Shown: positions 11,188-23,032 of the stretch, in pieces
How positions within the stretch are numbered: the stretch's first letter is position 1
How the letters are laid out: every line of letters begins with the position of its first letter
Assembly: GCA_020747065.1 (NCBI GenBank)
Contig: JAGMVK010000004.1
Location: forward strand, 186,001 to 250,000
Reading direction: 5' to 3'
From: Cadophora sp. MPI-SDFR-AT-0126
Taxonomy: Eukaryota > Ascomycota > Leotiomycetes > Helotiales > Ploettnerulaceae
DNA length: 64,000 bases
Program-made: the position numbers and the translations under genes
The notes under the pieces: model-generated
Seen by the model: the letters and a program-made list of their open reading frames with translations, nothing else
Told to the model about the DNA's origin: nothing
The model's database searches: none

Positions 11188-12050
11188 ATGGGCTCTTCAG
11201 CATCTAAAGCTTCGAAAGTCGCTTCAAAACTTCCGTCAGCAGCAACGAATACGGCGCGCAAATATCCAACTCGGACACCTCCAGCAGCTGCGACTGCGAA
11301 TGCACAGACAAGGAGATCGAAAGCCGCACCTGAGGGGAGATTGGGAGGAGTTGCACAGGCAGAGAGGGAGGGGAGGCGGCAGGATGAAGCAGGTTCGTGA
11401 TAGTCTTTCATTTAGTTCTATCTCAAGTGTAGACCTTTGCGCAGGAGACTCCCTCACAATATCAATAAACCGGGCACTTTACTAACAACAACATCTGAAT
11501 AGCCAACACCATAGACCCAGATTCAGACCTAAACCCCGATCCAGCCCTCAACGCTCGCCTCAAAACACTCGGGCCCGTCCAACCAAACCCCACACACTCA
11601 CCCTCCTCAACCTTCCACTCCCACTCCCAAACTACATCCTCATTCGCAGATCCCACGTTATCAGCAACGCAATTCCAGCCTTCCGCTTCGAATCCTTTGC
11701 AGACTATATTCCCAAGCAGTTCTCCTCCGCCTGGAACTTCAAATACAAGTTCAAGTGCAGGTTCAAGCTCGAATACGAGGGAGAGGGAGAGGCTCGGCTC
11801 TAATCCAGCAGTGTCGCTCCTGACGGCGAGGTATAGACTAGCCGGTGAAGCGGAGAATGAGTTTGCTAGGACAGGGAAGAGTACCGCTGCTGAGGGGAGA
11901 CAGTTCCTGGATGTACTTACGTTGAGGCAGATATTGGTACTGAGGGATGAGAAGGGAGTTGAGGCGGGGGAGATTGAGAGGAGATTGGGGCTGAAGAGAG
12001 GTGTGGTGGGACGGTTAGGGAGGAGGGGTGTTGTTAGTGTGGGAAGTTAG
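11188..12050 (+). CDS. Small protein with N-myristoylation motif and C-terminal HTH-like segment
   Basis: Exons 11188-11392 and 11503-12050 give 250 residues. The 110-bp intron has a textbook TACTAAC branch and TAG acceptor (donor GTTCGT is weaker). The N-terminus MGSSASKASK fits the N-myristoylation consensus (Gly2, Ser6), followed by a basic Ala/Lys/Thr region, suggesting membrane attachment. The middle is Ser/Pro/Asn-rich and disordered. The last 70 residues are ordered: FLDVLTLRQILVLRD, then AGEIERRLGLKRGVVGRLG, reading as a helix-turn-helix. It looks like a conserved fungal small protein of unknown function. A lipidated anchor coupled to an HTH fold would be unusual, so the HTH may mediate protein contacts. 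It converges with the APH kinase gene (153 bp between stops). Confidence 0.75.
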
Positions 12051-12203
12051 TGTTTGAGTCGAGGCCAAGAGTGAGGGGGAGAATGTAAATAAAAGCTATA
12101 AGCGAGGAAGAGAATGATCTGGGGAAGGTGTAGGATACGATATGACCAAGCACGAATCTATCACACAACCCACCGCCTCATCTAAAGCTACCTCAACCTA
12201 CAC

Positions 12204-13538
12204 CTACAAACTCGCCTTTTCCCTCGCCTGCTCCCTCGCCTTCTTAACACGTTCCCAAGCCAACGCACTCATCGGATGTCTCGCCAGCGCATTATCCTTT
12301 GCCTTCGCACTACTCGCCTGTCTGACCGCCCACCTCGCCGCAATCCCCTGATAAATACACGACGCTCTGAAAAAACCAAACGCCGTCCCCCAGTTCAGAT
12401 CCGGACTTGGATCCCAGCCTGCGACCTCGCCGTACCATTTCACAACTTGGTCACGCGTGGGTAGGCCGGGTGTGGCGCCTTCTCGGAAGGAGGGCAGGTT
12501 GCGGAGGTTGGGCGCGTCGACTAGGTAGTAGGGCATTAGGAGGTTGAGGAGGTCGGAGAGGGGGTGTCCGATTGTGGACATTTCCCAGCTGTTAGGGAGG
12601 GCCAGTTAGTCTGAAGCTCCGAATGACAACAATGATTTTCGCTTAAGTATGAGCCGAAGAGGGGGTGGGGATAAGACTCACTCCAGAATCCCAATAACTC
12701 TCGGCTCCGTCTTATGGAACACCAAATTATCAATCTTGTAATCGCCATGGATAGGCGTCCCTCTATCCTTCGGCTGGAACTTCTTATTACTGAAAAACTC
12801 GAGCATCTCCTCGACGTGTGGGATCTGTCCAACGGCTTCCTTCGTATCGACGTCCACGGCTTCGGCTTGTGCTTTGCTGATCGTGCCGAACGTTCTGATT
12901 TGCCGGTCGTAGAAGCCAGAGTGTTTTCCGAAATTTGAAAGTCCGACAGGGGCGGGATTTACGCAGTGGAGTTTGGCGAGCGTGCGTACGGCGTCGTGCC
13001 ACCTATTTCGTACATCCATCAGTACCAGACTCCATCTATACTGTCCAATATGTCTCTCACATCTCGGTCCTCTCCTCGGGAGACACGTCCGGCATCGTAG
13101 GATCCTCAATGATCCTCCCATCCAAAAACTCCATGATATAAAACGCCGTGCCGACCACGTTCACATCCTCGCATAAGCAGTATGCCATGGGCACTGGCAC
13201 GTCTGTCTTCTCCAGGGCGTGGATGACCCGGTACTCGCGCTCGACCTTGTGGGCGGTCTTGGAGACGAGCTTTCCGGGGGGCTTCTTGCGCATCACGTAT
13301 TTGGTGCCATCGCTGGCTGTGAGCTGGTATGTTGGGTTCGATTGTCCGAAGCCGAACTACATTTATTTTAGCATGGGAAGATATAATGGCATGTCACGCG
13401 AGCAGTTTGAGAGCGAGTGGGTGAGTGGGATTTGCTTACCTGCTTGATATCGATGGGAAGCTTTATCCTCGGTACATTTTTCGATATATATGATTCCAGG
13501 GACTTGACGTCGATGGGTTGCCTCACTACACCTGCCAT
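12204..13538 (-). CDS. Aminoglycoside phosphotransferase-fold kinase (ACAD10/11-like)
   Basis: Exons 13538-13440, 13356-13061, 13002-12682 and 12588-12204 give 366 residues. All three introns restore conserved motifs. N-lobe: [12 protein letters not shown] (nucleotide-loop equivalent), then YVMRKKPPG with the ATP-binding lysine, and VEREYRV. The Brenner-type catalytic motif is [12 protein letters not shown] and the metal motif [14 protein letters not shown] is created exactly across the third intron. This is the APH/choline-kinase superfamily branch related to the kinase half of human ACAD10/ACAD11, which phosphorylates 4-hydroxyacyl-CoAs. A role in hydroxy-acid or fatty-acid catabolism is inferred; the substrate is not shown by sequence. 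No mitochondrial presequence or peroxisomal tail is obvious. Confidence 0.88.
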
Positions 13539-14425
13539 TTTTAAGCCTGAAGCTGGAGAAAGAAAATTGTAATGTAAGGTGGATTGGCAGTGTTTGAAAA
13601 GGAGGGTTGTGAGTGTTGTGGCTTTCTGATGTTGAAAGTCAGCAAGCAAGCACTGTTCCTCGGCTTTCCTTCCCCGCATCCCGAACTCTCGGTTTCTCCA
13701 TGAATTACAGCTGAATTGGACCGAGGTTATTCGCTGGAGCTGCAAGGCGGTGAGTTACTCGGGGGGCAGAAACGAGACTTATCGGCTTATCGGCTTATCT
13801 GGTCAAGGAAAGAGGCTGATACCGTCAGAAGATGCTCCAGCTTTTGAGAGATCAACCTCACTTTACACCGGTATGTCTTGGACCTTTTATCTCACATTCA
13901 AAGACTTCGACATTTCTCTATTCTCATATTTTGAATATATCGGAATGTAGATTTTTGAATTCGCTGTGCCCGAAACAGGACTAAACTCCTCTTTGCTTCG
14001 TGAAGAGATGTCAGCCTCTCCTTGGCGGCCTCGTTATGGCCCCCAAACGAAAAACAAATGGTCTTTTTGACCCCCAAACCAACATCGCCCCGCACCTTCC
14101 CGTTCCCGTTAGCGCTGATCCCCGGCAGAATTAAGAATCTCCAACTGAAGTCAAGAGCGAGCTTCACTTTGCCCTCCAGCCAGCCTTTCACATCCTGCTC
14201 TCATCCCAAAGAACAATCAAATTGCGCGCCTGCGAGGCGTAGAGCGCTGGAAGCCATCTCTTGAACATGGTATCCTCGCTTCTGGCTTAGCTTCAGGAGA
14301 CCGAGCCAACCGAACGGAAAGGGGAATCACGTGGGCAGGCGCAAAAACAGACTTCACGTCAGGTCAAGGTTAGCCTTTCTCGCGCGAAAGCAATACCGTC
14401 GACCTAGCCTAGCCTCAGCGAGGGC
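13539..14425. promoter_or_regulatory. Divergent intergenic region, APH kinase / BTB gene
   Basis: 887 bp between two divergently transcribed genes. No gene seen. A short direct repeat ATCGGCTT occurs at 13782-13797. Confidence 0.5.
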
Positions 14426-16138
14426 ATGTCCGGCGTCAACGGAGTGAGAGGTGACAAGGCATCTGGGTCCGAGCAGCGGAACAACTCGAGAGAGGACAGT
14501 ACCAGTGCAACGATGTCTGAGCCTGGCATCCTGCGCGATCCGGCTACCAACAACGCGCGCAAATGGAATACAGATATCCCTAACATCTTGCCGCATGAGA
14601 GGGTATTTCCCATTCAGATTGGTACAGAGTTGTTCAGATTGAGCGGTGCGAGTATTAGCTCTGATGGTATGTATTTACTTCACGTATATTGGAGCATGAG
14701 ATTTTGGCTAGGATGAAAGCTGAGAAACCTAGAGCACCCTCATACTTTTCCCAGTTTTTCCAGTGTCAGCTGAAAGAGGCTGAAGAGAAGCATAATGGCG
14801 ATACGAGCCAGATCCGCACGTTATATATTGATCGCGATCCAATGACATTCCGCGACATCTCGCTCCATCTCCAGGGGTATCATGTTGCTCCTAGGGATGG
14901 TAGTCACTTCGTCAAGCTATTTGCTGATGCTCAGTTCTATAGCTGTAAGTTAATTCTAAGTAAGGAAGAGTTGGTAGCTGACTTGAGTAGTACCACGGTT
15001 GATATCACAGCTATATGAAGAAAATATCTTCATATCGATCGGAGGACGTGATTTCCAGATCCCTCGCGAACTCTTCTCAGATCCTGGAAATTCACCCAAT
15101 TACTTCTCTCTAGGATTTGCTGTCTTCTTCAGTACTCCTACAGAGGTTTTTCCTGGTCTCAATAGAGAGGGTTTATTACGTCCGCCATCGATTATGCCAC
15201 CATCAGTACCCAATCGCAGTGCTGACACATTCGCCCAACTACTCCACCTCCTACGTGGCTATCCCCTCCATATCAGAGATGAAGACCACCGGGCAGAACT
15301 TCTTCGCGACTGCAGATATTTCCACTTGAAAGGACTGGAGCAAAAGCTTCTCAGGCACTCCATATCATTCAATCTGTGCCGTAAACGCGAAGAAATCACC
15401 CTCCGTCTCGAAGATGTCCGCCAATCCGGCATTTCAATAGTAGGCGACGCATCAGCAACTCCACCGCCCGAATCAACGAACGCACCTGCCTACCATCCTC
15501 CACAAAGCCTAGTCGGATACGTCAACTACGCCCGTCCATTTGTAGACGACCACGCTTACGAACTCGTCCTTGAGATCGGAGACGAGTGCACGAGATTGCA
15601 CTTATCGTCCATGCGCTGTGAGTTCTTCAGCGACGGGAAAGCACGTATCTCGCGGCTCTTCGAGGTCATTGCTACGAAACTCAACTTGCCGACTTCGCAG
15701 CCTTTGGGGCTCTTGATGAAGAAAGGAGGAGCGAGTTCTCAACCTGCTAGTCCTGGAAATACGCCTATTAGCGAGGATTGGGTACGTTGTATCATTGACG
15801 AGAACTCCTATATCTGTCTGGATGGGAAAGAATGGCATGGCCAGATCCCGGAGCCAGATAATAGTAGTGTGGGAAGTAGTGCGAGCTCTGTCGTTGGTTT
15901 AGACGATGCGTATGGTGAGCCGACGAGGAAGAGGCGGAGGACGGATGGATCGACGATTGGTGGTAATGGAAGTGAGGAGAAGGAAGTTTGGGTTGTGAGG
16001 AGGGGACAGTGGCGTTTACGAGTGCAGAATTCGAGGAGCAGGAAGGGAGGCGTGGAGTGTGTACTTGTAGCTGTTAGTCTTGAGGCATTTGCTTTTGAGA
16101 GGGGAAGGAATGCGCAAAGGGGTTTTTTGGCCGGGTAG
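14426..16138 (+). CDS. BTB/POZ domain protein with two BTB-like segments
   Basis: Exons 14426-14666, 14735-14944 and 14991-16138 give 532 residues. The first segment (about residues 55-150) reads FPIQIGTELFRLSGASISSD, APSYFSQFF, LYIDRDPMTFRDISLHLQGY, a T1/BTB-like fold. After the second intron a second, similar block follows: NIFISIGGRDFQIPRELF, an ADTFAQLLHLLRGYPL segment, then LLRDCRYFHLKGLEQKLL. The tail includes a basic RKRRR patch, a possible nuclear signal. Introns are 68 and 46 bp; the second has a GCTGAC branch and TAG acceptor, and using it restores LPRLISQLYEEN between the two halves. BTB proteins usually oligomerise or serve as Cullin-3 adaptors, but no partner domain is visible, so the role is open. 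Confidence 0.8.
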
Positions 16139-17144
16139 AACGGCTGGTTGGTGTTTTGGTTACTGGCGATGGGACGCTATTCTAGTTCTGGTGGTGATAC
16201 CTCTTTAGGGAATGCGATGCCATTTAGGCAATTTCGATTTTAAGCCCTAACATCCTCATTTTATGACCTCTGTTGCTTTATCTTCCAGGGAGAGGCTCAT
16301 AGGGCAAGATCAAATTAAGAGATGGAAAGCATCAACTACTTGCAGTAGGTATCTCAAAGCATATAGAAGTGATGCATCTTCAGAATGACAAAGAGCAAAG
16401 AAGGGTCGGATACATGCACGTTCCATCACCATGACAGTCTACTAAATTATCCCTTCTTAATGAACGGGGTCCAATTTTTGTGACATTTTGATTCGGTTCT
16501 GGAAATCACAATATGTTCTTGAATAGCTTCAAAACACTTCTGGAACGTCGATACGAAGACACAAATGAGGGGAGTCGTAATATCACCCAAATAGCTCAGA
16601 GAGCTAGCGAGACATGACCATGGTGGATATTCGCCAAGAAACGCCACTTCCCCTGAGCGGGAACTTTCTTCAAGATGAGGCTCTCACGGCAAGAGGGGAG
16701 GAAAAGGTCAGCACTAGGTAACTTCAAGCTTATCTTGAGGAAAGATGTTCACATGCGTCACTTTGGTGCTGACGGAGACCTTTCGCGAAGTCGTTTCCCA
16801 ACAGTCAATGCACTGCATTTCTTTACGAGCTTTAGAGGTATTTTAGGATCCATCCCCCGACCATTCCGGTGCCTTGCATTGTGGCAGAGACCAAAAACCA
16901 ATTAGTGACGCTTCTGCAGCCTTCAAGACCGCTAGACCTGATGAGGGAGCGCCGTCACACTCTCGTTCCCTGTTAGTTGCGCATCCAAGGCGCCGCCATG
17001 CGACCAGACACAAGTCCTAGATAATTACGATTAACCATTGAGCGGGATCCTCAAAATCCCTCCTCTCTCTCTCTCCTCCTCCTCCTCGCTCTCACACGAC
17101 TCCGACACGCTCCCTCCCTCCAACGCACGCTTCACTCGTTCGCG
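16139..17144. other. Intergenic, 1.0 kb
   Basis: No gene seen. A dense pyrimidine tract (17057-17105, CTCTCT and CTCCTCC runs) lies just upstream of the GH128 start, a common feature of fungal core promoters. Confidence 0.6.
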
Positions 17145-18156
17145 ATGCGTCTCTCCTCCACCCTCCTCCTCGCTGCATCAGCAACTGCTATCTCCGCCCA
17201 AACAACTTATCGCACATCATCCAAACGTGGGCTCGTCTTCGTCCCTTCCAAATCGACGAAGCTGCAATACGACAATCAAGTATGGGTTGAGAACGGCAGC
17301 GATCTGACCTGGTACTACAACTACCAGGCCGAGCCATCTCCAGCATACGCCAACCGGACACAGGAGGAATTCGAATTCGTGCCTATGCTCTGGTCGATCG
17401 ATACCAATTTCTACAGCACGGTTAAGGGGCTTATCGATGGTGGGAGGAATATCTCACATGTGTTGGGATATAATGAGCCGGATGGTGAATCGTCCACAGG
17501 AGGAAGTAGCATTGATCCGGCGGCAGCGGCTACGAACTGGATATCTCAGATTGAGCCCCTACGTAAATTGGGCGTCAAAGTGGGTGCACCGGCTGTGACG
17601 GGATCACCGAGGGGGTTTGTCTGGCTGGAGGATTTCTTCAGTGCGTGCGCCAGCCAGGGGACGAATTGTACCATTGATTTCATTCCAATCCATTGGTATG
17701 GGGATTTTGGTGGTCTGGCGAGCCATATGGGCCAGGTCAATGGAACGTATGTTGAATTCTCTCTCGATTGGTACACGATGAGACAATATGGGTGCTGACG
17801 TTGTGTCTAGATACCCAAATGTGACCCAATGGATCACAGAATATGCACTAAACGACCAGCCGCTCGAAGCCACACAAGGTTTCTTCAACATGTCGGCCGA
17901 GTACTTTGACCGCCTAGATAGCGTAGGCCGATACTCGTACTTTGGCAGTTTCCGCAGCGACGTCTCCAACGTTGGGCCTAACGCCGCTATGCTCACGCAG
18001 AAAGGCCAACTGACTGATATCGGGAGTTGGTATCTTGGTGGAGCTGCCACTAACAATATCCCTAAAGCCGGCAAAGATAATGCTGCCAGTAGAGGGACGG
18101 CTACTATGGGCTTGGTGGCTTTTTTATCTGTTGCGGTGGGGTTTATGGCGTTGTGA
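17145..18156 (+). CDS. Secreted GPI-type GH128 beta-1,3-glucanase-like protein (Asl1-like)
   Basis: Exons 17145-17746 and 17811-18156 give 315 residues. A signal peptide (residues 1-18, ending AISA) precedes the catalytic barrel. Two glutamates match the family's acid/base and nucleophile: LGYNEP (E111) and WITEYAL (E211, formed right after the intron). Additional landmarks are FVPMLWS and FIPIHWYGDFGG. The family includes fission yeast Asl1 and fungal endo-beta-1,3-glucanases acting on the cell wall. The C-terminus (GTATMGLVAFLSVAVGFMAL) is hydrophobic and preceded by small residues, so GPI anchoring is likely. There are several N-glycosylation sequons. The intron is 64 bp with GTATGT, GCTGAC and TAG. 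Confidence 0.9.
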
Positions 18157-19126
18157 GATGGGGAAATGGGAGGGAATTGGTGGTCGGCTTGAGAGAGAGG
18201 GTATATAGGCTGGCTGGTTGGAAGGTGTATACGAGGTTGGGAAGAGATAATGATTATAGGTAATTCTAATTTCGGGGCATTGTATTTTATCTGGCTTCTT
18301 GGAAACAGGAAGGAAGCCCTGGGATGTCCTTTCATAGACCAATTTCTCTTATAGACTGGCATGGCGAATGATCTCGAGGAGTTTTGGAAGCAAGTATTTT
18401 CATGGGTAGCGTGCTTTAAGGATTCATCATTAGCAGGAACACATAAGTTTCTCATTTCTCTCACTGCTAAGAATGTCTTCAAATTCAACTATCATTCCTT
18501 CCCAGACTGGACTCAATCGTCTAAAAGTACTCATCTTGTGAACTTGAAGTGGGAATGATATCGGGCCCTGTACCTTGACGCAGCCAACGGAGCTTGGATC
18601 TGGACATAGGATACTTTTCCCACCGAACATTGTCAGCGAGAGACATCTGTTTCTCGGAATAGATAGCGCCTGAAAGCATCTCATAATAAGTCTTCATTCT
18701 CATCACCAGGGAATGAGTGCTTTGAACGAACGCTTGTTGAATAGTGATTGATGCTGCCTCAAACTTGAAGATATATTCCTAGGATCAGTTACTTAGTACT
18801 ATAATTGACCTCAGTCGACATATCTTCAGTCTTTCATTCATCATTGTAGTAACGAAAGATAAGCATGCCAGTAATAAAAGACCTCTCCTTTCGTCCAGGA
18901 ACAAGACGACAACCGAAGTAAATACTCGCTCGGCTTAGGGACGCCGCCGCAAAGCGGCACCGGCTGCGAGAGCCGCTGAAATAACCGAGGCCCAGAAGGA
19001 AGGAGACGATGTTGAGACCAGGCTTTTAGATGCAGCTATCTCTTTTCTGATTTGCCTTTTCAAGTGTGTTGAGCTCTCCCGACACTCTCACAATACATTT
19101 GAACTGAACTTTTCCTTCAATTGACC
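18157..19126. other. Intergenic, 970 bp
   Basis: No gene seen. A small GC-rich patch at 18946-18975 holds two adjacent short hairpins (GCCGC-AAA-GCGGC and CGGCT-gcgag-AGCCG). Confidence 0.6.
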
Positions 19127-20895
19127 ATGTCGACTATCAATCGCGGTGCTCGTACAGCTTCCAGAACTCTACGAACCCCCGCCTTCCAATCGCGAGCTCT
19201 CCGCACCCCTCTCGCATTCACATCTCGAGCAAACTTCACAGCTTCACCACGCACCACACCCTCCCACCGCCAATTTTCTGTTATGGCTGCTCGACAATCC
19301 GATGCTCCTGCGCCGCCTCAGGCACGAGAGTACGATCCTGAAATTAAGGACATCGCAAGCTATGTTCACAACACACCCATCAACTCTGATCTTGCTGTGA
19401 GTTTATTTCCCCGCCATTCTGCCCCACTGGATTTCGTTGACCACGGCGACAGTTCGACACAGCTCGATTCGTTTTCCTCGACACACTAGGCTGCGGTCTC
19501 GAAGGTCTGCGGTTTAAAGAGTGTACGAAGCTTCTTGGTCCGATTGTTGAGGGGACCGTCGTTCCAAATGGTACCAAGGTTCCAGGTACACCATTCCAGC
19601 TCGACCCTGTCAATGGTGCCTTCAATATCGGTGCTATGATTAGATGGCTTGATTACAATGACTGCTGGCTTGCTGCGGAATGGGGACATCCTTCGGACAA
19701 CTTGGGTGCTATTCTGGCTGTTGCAGACTGGATTTCTCGTACCAACCGAGCTGGTGGAAACTTGGGTAATGGAAAGGTCATAACTGTTAAGGAGGTCTTG
19801 GAGGCCATGATCAAGGCACATGAGATTCAAGGCTGCTTGGCTCTTCTGAACTCGTACAATAAGGTCGGTTTGGACCATGTTGTACTTGTCAAGGTTGCTT
19901 CTGCAGCTGTTGTCTCCAAGTTACTGGGTCTCTCCGAGAAGCAAACTGCCGATGCCGTTTCCCAAGCATGGGTTGATGGTCAGAGCTTGAGAACATACAG
20001 ACATTCGCCAAACACCATGTCGAGGAAGTCGTGGGCTGCTGGTGATGCTTGCCAGCGTGCCGTCAACCTCGTATTGAAGGTCATGAAGGGCGAGCCAGGT
20101 GTTCCAACTGTTCTGTCCGCTCCTGTCTGGGGCTTCTATGATGTTCTTTTCAAGGGTAACAAGTTCGAGTTCCAAAGACCATATGGCAGCTACGTTATGG
20201 AGAATGTTCTGTTCAAGGTCTCATACCCAGGTAAGTCAATTCAGGATTTTCCTGTGCTTCACCACGTCTAACTTTACTCAGCGGAGTTTCACTCCCAGAC
20301 TGCTATCGAAGCCGCCAAGCGAATTCACAAGCAACTTGCCGACCAAGGAAAGTCAGCAGCAGATATCAAGGGCATCGTTTGCCGTACCCATGAAGCTTGT
20401 ATCCGGATCATCGACAAGCAGTTCAAGCCTATGGATAACTTTGCCGATCGTGACCACTGCATTCAATACATGGCTGCTGTCATGCTAGTCTTCGGCCGTC
20501 TCGAAGCCACCGATTACACCGACGGAGGAGAGGCCGCTACCTCGCCGCTTGTTGAGTCTCTTCGTCAAAAGATCAAGTGTGTTGAGGATCCTCAATTCAC
20601 AGAGGATTACCACAACGAAAACATGCGTACCATCCCCAATGCCTTGACCGTAACTCTGAATGACGGCACCGTCCTCGAGGAGATCGTTGTCGATGCCCCA
20701 CTGGGCCACAGACTGAGAAGAGAAGAGGCCAAGCCAGAGATCCTGGCTAAGTATAAGAGACATTTGGGGCCTCATTTTAGCGAAGCAAAAGTTAAGGAGT
20801 TGGTTGATCTGGGAAATGATGCTAAAAGGTTGGAGAGCATGGCCGTTGATGAATATGTTGATTTGTATACCGTCAAGGACAGCAAGTTTGTGTAA
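19127..20895 (+). CDS. 2-methylcitrate dehydratase, mitochondrial (MmgE/PrpD family)
   Basis: Exons 19127-19396, 19453-20230 and 20282-20895 give 553 residues. The enzyme dehydrates 2-methylcitrate in the methylcitrate cycle that detoxifies propionyl-CoA. The first ~60 residues are Arg/Ser/Thr-rich without acids ([20 protein letters not shown]), a clear mitochondrial presequence. The MmgE/PrpD fold is recognised by [46 protein letters not shown], then [12 protein letters not shown] and the C-terminal lobe [15 protein letters not shown]. Length fits fungal 2-MCD. Introns of 56 and 51 bp are canonical. A cis-aconitate decarboxylase belongs to the same family, but the length and dehydratase-like sequence favour 2-MCD. 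Confidence 0.92.
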
Positions 20896-21418
20896 ATAAG
20901 TATTCTTGGGGCAGCTATTCTTAGATGAGATTGCATTACGGCTTGACTGAACCTTCGGAGCTCTGCTCATTGATCCAGATCTGGCTCTTCGATTATTCCC
21001 ATAATCTACCAATGCTGAAGCCCAAGTCAGAGAATTCCCTGATGGGTAAATACGGAAGAAGCTGAACAATTTTTCTAAAAAGTCAGAGCAAAGAAAAACT
21101 AAAACTACAGCATCATAAAGCTCCAATCACTTCAGGGGCATTACACTTTCTACAGAACCTCACGCCAGTAGTATCCCCATGGTCCTACAACCTGGGATTG
21201 CCAAATGACCTGGCGCGGCTGGTGCCCTAGTCGACGCTATTTTTGATTTTACCCCTCCACCCCGCAATTAGATTATTTCTGTTCTCAGGTATGTCCAACA
21301 CAAACACAACACAACATTTTCCAATCAACGTTCCTCCAGTCTCTCCCAAAGCCTACACTTCGATTTTGCGCGGACAATCTAAGTCACAAGCAAGGAGAAT
21401 CACATTCCATAGTTCACA
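20896..21418. other. Intergenic, 523 bp
   Basis: 3' flank of the methylcitrate dehydratase gene and upstream region of ADE8. No gene seen; an upstream plus-strand frame at 21243 is a shadow. Confidence 0.6.
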
Positions 21419-22096
21419 ATGCACGATCCACCAACCACTAAAGCCACCGTCCTCATCTCAGGCGAAGGCTCCAACCTCCAAGCCCTCATCGATGCCTCTA
21501 CAACAACAATGCCCTACCTCCAAATCGTGCGCGTAATCTCCAACAAAGCCAAAGCCAACGGCCTGAACCGCGCCTCCAAAGCCTCCATCCCAACCAAATA
21601 CCACAACCTCATCAGCGGCAAGTACTGCGCGTCGGGCGAGAAGGACCCCGCCGTCAAGCAAGCCGCGCGCGAGAAGTACGACGCCGACCTCGCGGACATC
21701 GTGCTAGCTGACGAGCCCGACATCGTCATCTGCGCGGGCTGGATGCACATCGTCAGTCCGAAGTTCCTGGACCCGTTGGCAGAGAAAAAAGTCCCTGTGA
21801 TCAATCTGCACCCCGCGTTGCCGGGCATGTACGATGGCATTGATGCTATTAAGAGGGCTTACGATGATTACCACAAGGGCAGGCTGGTGGATGATACGAC
21901 GGGGATTATGATCCATTATGTTATTAGTGAGGTGGATCGCGGGCAGCCGATTATTGTGCGTGAGATTAAGTGTAGGACGCCGGAGACGCTGGAGGAGCTG
22001 AGTGAGAGGGTGCATGAGCAGGAACATGAGCTTATACTCAAGGGGACGGCGATGGCTATACATAATCTGTGGGAGGAGAGGAAGAATATGGGGTGA
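21419..22096 (+). CDS. ADE8: Phosphoribosylglycinamide formyltransferase
   Basis: Intronless, 225 residues. It transfers formyl from 10-formyl-THF to GAR, the third step of de novo purine synthesis (cytosol). Seen: the N-terminal GAR-binding loop VLISGEGSNLQALID, CAGWMHIVSPKFL, the catalytic block INLHPALPGMYDG containing the N-x-H catalytic pair, and TGIMIHYVISEVDRGQPI with the conserved Asp. Length and motif spacing match the monofunctional fungal enzyme (yeast Ade8). The ATG sits in a good A-rich context (CACAATGC). Confidence 0.95.
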   Translation: MHDPPTTKATVLISGEGSNLQALIDASTTTMPYLQIVRVISNKAKANGLNRASKASIPTKYHNLISGKYCASGEKDPAVKQAAREKYDADLADIVLADEPDIVICAGWMHIVSPKFLDPLAEKKVPVINLHPALPGMYDGIDAIKRAYDDYHKGRLVDDTTGIMIHYVISEVDRGQPIIVREIKCRTPETLEELSERVHEQEHELILKGTAMAIHNLWEERKNMG

Positions 22097-23032
22097 AGGA
22101 GTGAGAGGGATGGAGGATAAGTTACCTTGCAGAACGAGATGCAGGAGGGCAAGCCATGCTGTGATAGGAGAAGTTAAGGCTACCCTGCCTTCACTGATTG
22201 CTTGCTAGACTGCCATATGCATGCTTCTATATTCAGAAGCCACGTATCTTGGTAGAGCAGTGGCGTGCATACCTTGAGAAAGAGTTGGTCCGTCTTCGAA
22301 GAACGAATTGGGGACCAGTGAATAAAATAGGCTGCACTCCAAGCAGCAAGAAGTCATAAATGAAAGAAAGGGTCATGATCAATTCTATTAAGTCCGGTTA
22401 CTTTTGATTACAGACAATCAAATGCTCTGAGTCCGTAGGCGGCATTTTGGTTGTTCGGGTCATTAAAGACAATAAACTCGACGACGATTCGCTATGTATT
22501 GGTGGATCTTGCCAGCATGGAGACCAGAGCGAGATTGAAGTGGAATGAATGCCAGATGTAAGATACAAGTAATTACTATACTCATGAAAAGGATATGGAT
22601 CCGGGCAGAAAGTAGACAAGAGAGAAATGAAGTAGTATGGATGCCAGAGTTAAGATACAAGTAACTACTATACTCATGAAAAGGATATAATGACATTTGA
22701 TCATTGAAATCATCACAGTCTTGAAAGCTCCAACAGCAACCACTCCAAGCCCCAAATCCCTTTGATGATTACCCACCCGTAAAATATACATCGAATCTTC
22801 AAAAAGAAAAGATCACGTAACTACAACTGATGCACACGGACCCGCGAGCCAATCTTGTAATGACCTTAACCCACCACTCAAATCCTCTCCAGACCCAGAT
22901 CACTATGCACAAGTAACGTTGCTAAATCCCAAGACTCCAAGTCGCCAATCTGTTTTTCAAACGCACCTGTTCATATGTTTACACATCCCGAGCCCAAATC
23001 CAAAAGAAAGAAATCCGACGCACCATAGCTGA
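22097..23032. other. Intergenic, 936 bp, convergent
   Basis: Region between the convergent ADE8 and the unknown 541-residue gene. It contains an imperfect direct repeat (22527-22689) and no recognisable gene. Confidence 0.6.
22527..22689. repeat. Imperfect ~70-bp direct repeat, 92-bp period
   Basis: Copies at about 22527-22597 and 22619-22689 share blocks AAGATACAAGTAA and ACTATACTCATGAAAAGGAT with a few substitutions. They are separated by about 20 bp of unrelated sequence. The diverged state indicates an old local duplication. Confidence 0.85.

Noticed and set aside
17604..18488. 294-codon antisense frame over the GH128 gene
   Set aside because: Lies opposite a well-supported catalytic domain and shows no domain.
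20485..21126. 213-codon antisense frame over the methylcitrate dehydratase end
   Set aside because: Shadow of the real gene; no motif.
22398..22791. Repeated YPFHEYS-type peptides on the minus strand
   Set aside because: They arise from the nucleotide direct repeat; frames are short and differ between copies.
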